Shown here one piece after another: positions 54,688 to 64,000 of a stretch of DNA of 64,000 nt. The notes below the pieces were generated by a model. The model did no database searches and was not told the DNA's origin. It was given only the letters and a program-made list of their open reading frames with translations. A program made the position numbers and the translations under genes. The stretch comes from Toxorhynchites rutilus septentrionalis (lineage: Eukaryota > Arthropoda > Insecta > Diptera > Culicidae). The stretch lies in contig NC_073746.1 in assembly GCF_029784135.1 (NCBI RefSeq), positions 301,203,949 through 301,267,948 of the forward strand, written 5' to 3'. Every line of letters begins with the position of its first letter. The stretch's first letter is position 1.

Positions 54688-55060
54688 TGACGATATACCA
54701 AATGAGTACACTAGATTCGAATCCCGTTTTTATGTTTTTTCGGCTTATAGTGGTCAAGTTAATATTCATACTCTAGTATACCCCCCGCCACCACGTGTCT
54801 CTACTCGAAATATGTCACGTTATATCTCGCGATCCGATTTCACTTTTTCCAAGCCTCCGCCACCGGGTATTGAAATTTCAGTTTATATTCGCTTGAAAGC
54901 AACGTTCCAGGAAGACCTATTACTACATAATCTAGAATCTAGAAGATTATAGATATTTGTTTATCCAATTCATTAGTTGTCTCAGTTCCCTCCGATTATT
55001 TTCTCGAAAAAAAACAGAGAGTATATCAATATTACATATGAATTGAAAAAACAGGAAGTG
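54688..55060. other. unassigned AT-rich sequence
   Basis: Nothing recognised. Confidence 0.3.
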
Positions 55061-55074
55061 GGTTATATCTATGG

Positions 55075-56660
55075 TATAACCGCAAGGGTGACGTAGGACT
55101 ATCGTTGATTTAGAGATCGTTTGTTTGAAGTTAAATCTAAATCCATTCTGAATGAATGAATAAATGAATATTTGGGGTACTTCGAAAACGAGAGCGTTAC
55201 GTTGGAGGCACAAGGTTTTATGCATCCAATATAGGATACGAAAAACCTTGTTCTGAAGAATAATCTTCAGAAGCTAACCTGCTAACTGTACTTGATTGAC
55301 AAATCACAAACCCAAATGTATTATATGGATATTTTATGGATAGAAAACATCAAAATAAACTCTTTCGCTTGAATGTAATTTTCAATTCCAAGGAGAACTG
55401 GCAGAATATTTTTCAGCAACGATTAGATATTTCTACATTTTCTGCGATACTGGAAGCCCACCAGTGGTTAATACTAACTCGATAAACACCTGTTAATAGT
55501 ACTTGATTGAAACATATTTGGTCACAGTGTTACATGGATAGAAAACATTCAAATAAACTCTTTCACATGAATATATTTTTAAATTCCCAGAGGAACTGGC
55601 AGATTATTTTCCAGCAATGATTAGATCTTTCTGGAACTTTCTCGATGCTAAATGGCATCCAAACGGAAAGAATTCTGCGCGTGTATGTGTCGATCCTTCG
55701 CCGTCCACCTCCTCCAGCATGTTAGGCAACGATGTTGTCTTGTCGATGTCCTCACGAAAAATGAATGTGTCTCACCACCAGAATATCGCTTAAGTATGCT
55801 TTTTGTGTGTGATTGAATCGAGAGAAGGTGTGGTTTACGATGGCAATTTGGAAGGCAAACTAGAGGGGAATGAACTCTCTGAGCTCGGAACTTTCGGCGA
55901 CTGAGCAATAATCGATTGCGGGCGCATACAATATTGGATACGGAAATATCCTACTGATGGGGAAGAATAATCTTCAGAAGCTATCCTGTTAATTGCGATT
56001 GATTGAAAAATTACAAAACCAAATGTATTTGGTCACAGTGTTACATGGATAGAAAACATTCAAATAAACTCTTTCACATGAATGTATTTTTGAATTCCCA
56101 GAGGAACTGGCAGATTATTTTCCAGAAATGATTAGATCTTTCCGGAACTTTCTCGATACTGAATGACATCCAAACGGAAAGAATTCCGTGCGTGTATGTG
56201 TGTGTAGCGATGTCTTCCCGGGGAGCCGTTTGTGGCATCACTCTCCTCCTGATGGATTCCCTTCTGGCCTAGGGTGCACAAACAGGCTCTTGGTGACACC
56301 GTTCATCCGCGCTTTCATGATAAACGAAGAGCTTCACCACAACAGCGACAACATGCTCCAATCGCTGTTCAATTAGAACTGAGTGGATTTCCGAGCGGCG
56401 CTCGCTTATATACCGATTGGTGATTTCAATAGCCTGTTTTGAAAGCAATTTTAAGACTATTGTTTTTGGATCAAAAAGTAACAAGTATAGAACGCGTAGA
56501 CATTTTATCTTTCGAATGAAGTGTTTATCATACCATTTCGTTCAGTTGTTTAGGAGCTATTAACGCTCAAAATCTCGGTCTCCGGCGTAACGCTTTCGTT
56601 TTCGAAACTTTGATTTTACACCCCGGTATAGAAATGAAAGACGTAGTCCTACGTCAAAAA
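55075..56660. repeat. repeat region with three copies of a block of about 130 bp
   Basis: The block 'tggatagaaaacat(t)caaa', 'aataaactctttc', 'ggaactggcagattattttc' and 'atgattagatctttc' occurs at about 55315-55440, 55505-55640 and 56025-56160. Its left edge has 'gtgacgtaggactatcg' and its right edge 'gacgtagtcctacgtc', so the outer ends are roughly inverted. The right edge recurs at 3594. A TATA-like 'cgcttatatacc' lies at 56404. No protein is recognised. Confidence 0.6.
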
Positions 56661-56925
56661 CACATCGCAGCTGCTGACTGCTCACTCTCTCTCACACTGT
56701 TTTTGTTTACATCATCCAACCTAAACATACACTCCACAAACGCACACGCACACGCACACGCACACACAAACACATACACGCACATGCACACGCAAACGAT
56801 CACACGCGCACACGCAGACGCGCATGGTCTCACATACATAACACACACAAACGCGCACACTCTCTCACACAAAAAACACATCGCAGCTGCTCACTGCTCA
56901 CTCTCTCACTGTGTTTGTGTTTACG
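56654..56925. repeat. CA-rich microsatellite between direct repeats
   Basis: A (CACACG)n/CA-rich tract at about 56743-56870 is bracketed by two copies of 'cacatcgcagctgct.actgc' plus 'tcactctctc' at about 56661-56710 and 56876-56925. Frames through the tract are artefacts. Confidence 0.85.
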
Positions 56926-57118
56926 TCGAGCATACGATCATTTACGACCGTTTACGACTGTTCACGACGACCGCGCTTTTTTTTTGCGATTTTATTTATG
57001 GTAAGATTTATTTTTCTCATTTATGGGTTGTTGAAGTCGAATCAATACAATAAAATAAGTCATAAATTTATTTTCTCATAATCCTCTGAATTTAATGATG
57101 TTTATACATGGTTTTGTT

Positions 57119-57381
57119 GTGCACCCGTGGCCGAATGGTTAGCGTCTCACATTATCATGCTGAGTGTGTGGATTCGATTCCCGTTCTGGCCGGGGGAAAA
57201 GAAAAAAAATCCTTGGACTTGCACCGTGGTCACGCGTATTCTAGAGCTTGCCCCTCGGAATACATTCAATGCGTGTTATTTGGCTTAAGAAATCTCAATT
57301 AAGTATTAATAAAAGACGCTAGTTAATACATACGCTGAGACGGCAAAAGTTCTACAGGGAACGTTAACGCCATTCAAGAAG
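57119..57381 (+). mobile_element. tRNA-derived SINE, complete, with 13-bp duplication
   Basis: 263 bp. The tRNA-like head has A-box TGGCCGAATGG (57128-57138) and B-box GGATTCGATTCC (57170-57181). The body contains 'cacgcgtattctagagc' and the end a short GAAG tail. The exact duplication acatggttttgtt lies at 57106-57118 and 57382-57394. The element at 47541 is a headless copy. The insertion is in a hAT-like relic. Confidence 0.92.
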
Positions 57382-57383
57382 AC

Positions 57384-58035
57384 ATGGTTTTGTTAAACTT
57401 TGCCTTCGAATTTTTCGTCAATTGCATCTTGGAAGCTGCTCCTTGAGCCGATACATAGTTCTTCGCTTTCAAAATAGAGTTCATAATTGTGGGTGCCAAC
57501 CGATTTCCGGACTTTGTTTTGTTGACATTGTAAAGCGAAAATATTCGCTCAACAAACGCTAATGAATGTTATCAAAAAGTGTCTTACAAACGACCTTAGC
57601 AATGGATACAAACATTTCTCATCACGCCTTTTGACATCCAACAGCTGGGACCAAGTTATATCTGAGTCACCCAATTTTTGCCCCATGAGATTCGTCTTAA
57701 GTAGCTTGGATTCGTTATCCAAGCCTTGTATATCACCTGCTTCAACAAATTGAGGAAATTGGCGCATCAAATCATGAAGGTTTGGTAGATTGACGAAATG
57801 TTGAGGGTTTATTGAGGCCGCAGTTTTGATAATCGAATTGCTGAAATCTGTTTCATGAGTTCAATATAGAAGTCACGGCATATCGATTTGAAGGTCAGCT
57901 TCCTTGCTGATTCCAATCCCTTTTCGGCTTCTTCTGCATCAATACCAACGTAAACATCCTCAGGCTTCTTCAGAAAGTCTTCAAAATATTCCACATCCTC
58001 ATCATCACCATCAGCATCAGTGAACTGTCGCACCT
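57384..58035 (-). pseudogene. hAT-like transposase C-terminal relic
   Basis: Minus-strand frames 58033-57809 (acidic; EDVYVGIDAEEAEKG..) and 57770-57549 (MMRQFPQFVEAG..) lead into 57560-57390. That last part reads FVERIFSLYNV.., NKTKSGNRLAPTI and ILKAKNYV. The VERIFSL..N..K....NRL pattern is the hAT dimerisation (hATC) signature. Frames are broken between the pieces. It may also be a domesticated zinc-finger/hAT gene fragment. The SINE at 57119 is inserted at its end. Confidence 0.6.
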
Positions 58036-58580
58036 AGCTCTTCAAAAATAACACCTAAAATGATCAACAATAACATTCTTGTCTCACTATAAAGTGAGAA
58101 AAATCAGAACTTTCTGATTGAAATTGCAATTCACGTTATTGATGAGCGGCAGAACAAAGTTTGGGAAAAACAGCATAATCGGTTTTTTTCATATGATCTT
58201 TTAAATGAGTCAATATACGATTGACGGATTGATTATGGTCATATATAACTTAGAACGAAAAGAATAGTTTAAGCTCTTCAAATTGCTCAAAATTTTGCTG
58301 CCAATAAATAAATATATATCAATAGATACTATATCCAAGTTTATCAATGAGTGAACATATCTAAAACATCTATCACTTACACTCACAAAAATGCGTAGTA
58401 AAATAAGCTACAATATATTTGGTACGTACTTTCTACTAAAAATTACTTTGAGCGATGATATGAAATGATGAGATGTTATTAAAGACCAACCTCTCTCCAG
58501 TTGGGCGAGTCTACATTACCTGGTAATGGAGCTCTGTTGTTAGGGTATGTTTGATATATTAAAGATGATCAACAAAAAAA
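58036..58580. other. unassigned AT-rich sequence
   Basis: Nothing recognised. Confidence 0.3.
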
Positions 58581-58582
58581 TT

Positions 58583-59180
58583 GTAAGGGGTTGTATCTAG
58601 GACACGACCGCATATTTTCGACGCAGAAGTACGCAATTATATTATGCAGTCCACTTGTTCACCACTTCGAATATTATTTTAGAATGTATCGAATTTTTTG
58701 TAATAGATTATGTCCTTCGTTACAAATAAATTTGATGAATGTCCTTTTACGTTTGATATGATGCCTAGGACTACCAAAATATGTCAACGGAAGAATTGTC
58801 CAACGAGCATTGTATTTTACATTTTCCTCTAAAAATATTGCACATCTTATGTTTACGTAGTTCTCGAACCGCCAAAGTTCATTCACCTGAAATGACGATT
58901 TTCCAAGGCTTCTCAGTTTAAAAGTACGTTTCAGGGAAACATAATCCGGTCTGCACAACGACATGCGAGTGCAAAAGTACTCAATACCAAAAAAATACCC
59001 CCGACTTGCATGTATTTGCAAAGCGGATTCCTCCAGGCACATTAATTTTGAAGTCCGTTTTAGGGAAACACAGCTCGGTGGGAACAAAAATACCCCCGAC
59101 TTGCATGTATATTTGCAGAGCGAATTTCCACAGGTACATCGATTTAGAAGTCTGTGTTGGGGAAACCGTAAATCGGGCCA
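58583..59180. repeat. repeat R3, copy 2, with internal tandem units
   Basis: Aligns with 30323-30826. Its right part has about 95-bp tandem units: 'cccccgacttgcatgta' at 58999 and 59094, and '(t)agggaaacac/ata' at 58934, 59060 and 59158. More units are present than in copy 1. Confidence 0.8.
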
Positions 59181-59277
59181 ATCAAAACTTAGCAGTTAGG
59201 GCGTTTAAATAACGCTTGACATTTTATAGTTATTCAATTGTTCATCTCATGAAAAATAATATTCGTTCGTTCATTCG

Positions 59278-59780
59278 TTCGAGAACTCGCGAGCTGATCG
59301 GACAAGTCTGAGAATCGATCCGATAACGGTGTTTTTTTTCACTCAGATTTATATTGTGTTTTTTTCATCAGCGCTTGCGAGTGAAGCGAGCACAATAAAA
59401 AGTGGTGCACGATCGAGACGCTGAGGATCCAGTTCAGTACACACATTCATCACACGCTACACAGCAGCGGCAAGTAAAAGTTTATTTTTCTATTGTTCCA
59501 TATATCATTCCTTCAACCTCCTGTGTACGATTTACACCATTGTCCAACATTGTATTTACCGAATCGGCAAGCGTTGGCATTAGGGGTGTACATTTTTCTT
59601 ACATTACCGTTGAACTTTTGTTGAAACTTTTTTTCATTTTTGAATTTTATACAATAAAAAATTGAAATAAATATAATTTATATATACCTTGAATACAAAT
59701 ATAATTTATTTACTCATTTTTTTTTATTTTTTTATTGTTATTCTATACTGTTCACTCGAACAGGTGACTAATTTATAATT
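59278..59780 (+). promoter_or_regulatory. 5' UTR / presumed internal promoter of copy C
   Basis: Aligns with 12392-11888 complemented. Contains 'cacacgctacacagcagcgg' and 'aatcggcaagcgttggcatt', followed by an AT-rich stretch before ATG 59781. Confidence 0.6.
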
Positions 59781-60927
59781 ATGGCTGAGGGCGGGGAGGA
59801 TCCCCCATCCACGTCATTGAATGTTTCTGATGCTGACCCACCTCCTGAAGAGCAGGAGGATGAAGTAGACGATGAGGAGGAAAATTCTGTGTATGAAGTA
59901 AAAAGTTCGAGTATCGCGTATACGTACCCTGTTGCAACGTTGAAATAGACGGTGTAATAAGCGAAAAGGGTTTGACTCGAAAAGAGATACTCGATGGTGT
60001 CGGTCGCTTCAAGAACTCCTCACTTAAAAGTGTGAAGATTCTTGAATGCGATCGACTGAAATCTGTGTCACTTAAAAATGACAAAAGAGTTCTCAATCGG
60101 ACAAACTCTTTTCGTGTGACATTTGAGGGTTCCGGCCTTCCAAACTACGTTGCAATAGGTGCACTTCGTTTACCTGTTCGGTTGTTTGTACCCCGGGTAA
60201 TGAAATGCAACAAATGTATGCAACTCGGTCACACGGCCGCCTTTTGTTGCAATAAACAACGTTGCGCAGATTGTGGAGAGAGTCATGATGGGACTTCTTG
60301 CGCAAGTGTCTTCATTGCGACGGGGCCCTCCATTATCTTTCTCAATGCCCGGTGTACATACAACGAGGGGAAAAAATCAAGCGTTCTTTAAAAGAACGTT
60401 CCAAGCGGACTTATGCAGAAATGCTTAAGAGTCCCGTTCCAACGACTCAGGACAATCCCTACTCCATTCTGCAGAACGACGAGCCTGTTGCTGACGCTCC
60501 CAATGCAGGAAGTTCCGGTACATCGCAGGGTGCCATCAGGAAAAGAAAAATTACTTCTTTTCCATCACTCCCCAGAAAGAAGACCGAAACTTCCCAAGTT
60601 GGAATGAAACCTCGTATCAAACGTGCTGAAAATAGACCGAAGCAAGTACCTCCTGGTTTAAGCGGTTCTTCTACGCACCAGGGGTCCTCAGCACTCCCCG
60701 GAGCAGAACCCAACACGTCTGTTCCTTTTTCGCGGTCGAGGCAACAGTCACAATCTGGCTTGCTTGCGCTTTCTGACCTGGTGGACAACATTTTAAATGC
60801 TTTGAATATAAATGACCCTATGACCCTATACTATGCTTTTATAGTATTATGTTTGCTTCCGATTGTGAGAACATTTTTGAAAGAAAAATGTGGTTTTTTA
60901 GCAGCGTTCATTTCCCTCGATGCCTAA
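59781..60927 (+). pseudogene. copy C ORF1, internally deleted and frame-changed
   Basis: ATG 59781 opens only 55 codons because about 310 bp present in copy A (the RRM-like region) are deleted near 59905, shifting the frame to TAG 59946-59948. The knuckle region is open in the next frame (59972-60391; CNKCMQLGHTAAFC and CADCGESHDGTSC). The third knuckle, CLHCDGALHYLSQC, lies in yet another frame, -1 relative to it (60298-60927). The last change is identical to copy A. The stop at 60925-60927 overlaps the ORF2 ATG. Confidence 0.88.
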
Positions 60928-63900
60928 TTCAGTGCAAGAGGTCAAGGATTTGACCACTGTAATACAGTGGAATTGCAGAAGCATCATCCCTAAACTAGAT
61001 CAATTTAAATTTTTAGTTCATAGCTCTAACTGTGATGTATTTTCCCTCTGTGAAACATGGCTTTCTTCAGCCGACGAGCTGAATTTCCACGATTTCAACA
61101 TTATTCGCCTCGATCGAAATGACTCGTTTGGTGGCGTACTATTGGGGATCAAAAAATGTCACTCCTTCTATAGAGTCACTCTCCCATCGATGACAGGCAT
61201 TGAAGTTGTCGCTTGCCAGACACAAATCAATGGCAAAGACCTCTGCATTGCCTCGATATATATTCCTCCAAGAACTATGGTTGGTCGCCATCAGTTTTTT
61301 GATATCATCGAGGCATTGCCGGAGCCGCGGCTAATCTTAGGTGACCTCAACTCACATGGAACAGCATGGGGATCACTCTACGATGACAACCGTGCCACTT
61401 TGATTTATGATGACAACTTCAAATTGACAGTTTTGAATACTGGGGAAGCAACTAGAATAGCCAACCCTCCTGCACGGGTAAGCATGCTAGACATATCACT
61501 TTGCTCTTCTTCGTTATCCCTGGATTGCACGTGGAAGGTAATCCAAGATCCCCACGGTAGTGACCACCTGTCAATAATTTTATCGATCGCCAATGAATCA
61601 GGTTCTCGTGAGTCAGTTGATATTGCGTATGACCTCACGAAAAATATTGACTGGAGAAAATTTGCAGAAATAATATCTGAAGCACTTGCTTCAATGCATG
61701 AACTTCCTCCACTCGAAGAGTATAATTTTATATCGAGTTTGATTTACGAAAGCGCACTTCAAGCTCAAAGGAAACGTGTACCGGCTACCACTTTCCGACG
61801 TCGTTCTCCATCACTTTGGTGGGACAAGGAGTGTTCAAAGGTCTACCTTGAAAAATCATCCGCTTTCAAAAAATTCCGGAAAACTGGACTAGTGGAATGG
61901 TTTCGAAAGTACCAAGCTCTAGAAGCCAAACTAAAAGGTCTGATTAAAGCAAAAAAGCGTGGATATTGGCGGAAGTTCGTCAATGGTTTGTCAAGGGAGA
62001 CCGCTATGAGCACTCTTTGGAATACGGCTAGGAGGAATACTCTGACCGTTGGATTTTTAACTTTGCAAGGAAGGTTTGCCCCGACACCGCTTCTGCACAA
62101 TACGTCGTACGCGACATTCCACTTCAAAGCGATTATGAGAATTTTTCGATGGTGGAATTCTCAATTGCCCTCCTCTCATGTAACAATTCAGCTCCGGGGT
62201 CGGACAAGATTAAATTCAACTTGTTGAAGAATCTTCCAGACTTGGCGAAACAGCGTTTGCTGAACTTGTTCAACAAGTTTCTGGAGCTGAATATTGTCCC
62301 ACATGACTGGAGACAAGTGAGAGTGATAGCCATACGGAAACCCAACAAGCCGGCTAGCGATCACAACTCGTATAGGCCGATTTCAATGTTATCCTGTATT
62401 CGTAAATTGTTAGAGAAAATGATTCTACTTCGTTTAGACAAGTGGGTTGAAGCGAACAATTTGCTGTCAAATACGCAGTTTGGCTTCCGCCGAGGTAAAG
62501 GGACAAATGATTGTCTCGCGCTGCTATCTTCTGAAATCCAAATCGCATTTGCTCGCAAAGAACAAATGGCTTCCGTTTTCCTCGATATCAAAGGGGCATT
62601 TGATTCAGTTTCCATGGAAATTCTCTCAGAGAAACTTCATAATCGTGGACTTTCACCAATTCTGAATAATTTCCTGTACAATTTACTGTCAGAAAAGAAC
62701 ATGTTTTTCAATCATGGCAGCTCGAAATCTTCTCGATACTGTTTTATGGGCCTACCGCAAGGCTCCTGCCTAAGCCCCCTCTTGTACAGTTTTTACGTCA
62801 ATGATATAGATGATTGTCTAACTAGAGATTGCACGTTGAGACAACTTGCAGACGATGGAGTTATTTCCATCACGGGTACTAATCCCACCGTTCTGCAAAA
62901 ATCCTTGCAAGATACCCTGAACAACCTGTTCACGTGGGCTCTCAAGCTGGGTATCGAATTCTCTACGGAGAAAACTGAAATGGTCGTTTTTTCTAGGAAG
63001 CACGAACCCGCCCAATTCCAGCTTCACCTATCCGGCAAAACGATACAACACTCTATGTTTTTCAAATACATGGGTGTATATTTTGACTCTTAATGTACCT
63101 GGGGAATACACATTGCGTATTTGAAACAGAAATGCCAGCAAAGAATCAATTTTCTCCAAACAATAACCGGAACATGGTGGGGTGCCCATCCAGGAGACCT
63201 CATTCAGTTGTACAAAACAACGATATTATCAGTGTTAGAATATGGCAGTTTTTGCTTCCGATCAGCTGCCAGGATTCATATTCTCAAACTGGAGAGAATA
63301 CAATATCGTAGCTTGCGTATAGCCATGGGGTGTTTGCATTCGACACATACGATGAGTCTCGAAGTTTTGGCAGGAGTACCCCCCCTTACTCTTCGGTTCA
63401 CAGAATTATCCTACAGATTTCTCATCCGTTGCAAGATCATGAATCCATTGGTGATTGATAACTTCGAAAATCTACTCCAACTGATTCCTCAGTCAAGTTT
63501 TATGTCTTTATACCATGAGTACCTTACCAACGACGTGCACCCTTCACCAGGCATCTCCAACCAAGTTTGTTTCCCATACTTCTGCAATTCCTCTGTCATT
63601 TTTGATCTGTCCATGCGACAAAAAATCCATGGAATCCCAGATCACCTACGCTCCGATTCTATTCCGCCGATATTTTCGGCAGAATATGGGAAAGTTAGAT
63701 CTGATAAAATGTTCTTTACTGACGGTTCATTCATAAACGGGTCCACTGGCTTCGGCATCTTCAATGAAAATTCCAGTGCCTCTTTCAAACTCAAAGATCC
63801 TTGTTCCGTGTATGTCGCTGAACTGGGTGCGATATATTACGCATTACGGATCATTGAAACATTGCCCATCGACCACTATTTTATTTTTTCAGACAGTCTC

Positions 63901-64000
63901 AGCTCAATAGAGGCAATCCGCTCAATGAAAGTTGATAAACGCTCATCTTATTTCCTAACAAGAATAAGACAACTATTAAGTGTTTTGGTCGAAAAATTAT
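60920..64000 (+). pseudogene. copy C ORF2: endonuclease, RT, partial RNase H
   Basis: ATG 60920 overlaps the ORF1 stop (ATGCCTAA). The endonuclease is complete and open to about 62030: QWNCRS, CETWLSS, GGVLLG, SIYIPP, LGDLNSHG and GSDHLSI. A 37-bp deletion relative to copy A near 62034 shifts the frame. RT is open 62149-63093 (SYRPISML, FGFRRGKGT, FLDIKGAFD, GLPQGS, LADDG). TAA at 63091-63093 replaces a Lys codon. The same frame is then open from 63094 to the end of the window with RNase H FFTDGS, AELGA and FSDS. The RNase H stop site of copies A and B lies just beyond 64000. Confidence 0.9.

Larger units (their letters stand above)
59278..64000 (+). mobile_element. I-group retrotransposon copy C, continues past window
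   Basis: Starts at 59278 with the 5' UTR shared with copy A. It then contains ORF1 with an internal deletion, ORF2 with a frameshift and a stop, and runs beyond 64000 inside RNase H. Orientation is opposite to copy A. High similarity to A and B shows a young family. Confidence 0.92.

Noticed and set aside
56654..56881. Minus-strand Cys/Val-rich frame
   Set aside because: It is a translation of the CA-rich microsatellite.
57119..57191. Possible tRNA gene
   Set aside because: It is the head of a longer element with a body, tail and target-site duplication, so it is a SINE.

Overview
The window looks like nuclear DNA from a culicine-type mosquito. It is AT-rich and filled with nested transposons. 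The marker families are a Tc1/mariner element of the DD37E class with 37 residues between the second Asp and the Glu, I-group retrotransposons with RNase H, a CR1-type retrotransposon, tRNA-derived SINEs and many TA-, TTAA- and 8-bp-target MITEs. There is no operon structure, rRNA or CRISPR array. Only two short stretches look like exons of cellular genes: one near 51.3-51.5 kb with a membrane segment and consensus splice sites, and a weaker one near 36.2-36.4 kb. I read the window as intergenic or intronic sequence built by successive insertions.

Layout. 1-4 kb: a hAT-like MITE (1063-1930), a diverged tandem repeat, and a relic of an RNase-H-type retrotransposon. 4-6.3 kb: two internally deleted mariners. 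6.3-12.4 kb: near full-length I-group element A (minus strand) with several lesions. 12.4-24.4 kb: MITE fragments, Tc1 derivatives, a long inverted-repeat element with two nested insertions, a SINE-like head, and unassigned sequence. 24.5-29.6 kb: a second copy of the hAT MITE, split by a 4.5-kb CR1-type element. 29.7-39 kb: repeats, a mariner relic, a pogo-like MITE and a complete Tc1 deletion derivative. 39.4-43.3 kb: a SINE, then two TTAA MITEs sharing one TTAA; the second carries a DD37E transposon. 43.3-48.2 kb: a compound unit between pogo-like ends that holds truncated I-group copy B, a retrotransposon tail and a SINE fragment. 48.7-54.7 kb: a MITE, the candidate receptor exon, and a Harbinger-like MITE with a second DD37E copy. 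55-59.2 kb: repeats, a hAT-like relic interrupted by a SINE, and satellite-like DNA. 59.3 kb to the end: I-group copy C (plus strand), which runs off the window.

The most informative observations are shared defects or unusual features in the I-group family. Copies A and B share an in-frame TAG inside RNase H just before the last catalytic Asp. Copies A and C share a frame change between ORF1 zinc knuckles 2 and 3. Other strong signals are exact target-site duplications that prove nesting order, two retrotransposon or Tc1 copies with fold-back rearrangements, and two DD37E copies each broken by one different lesion.
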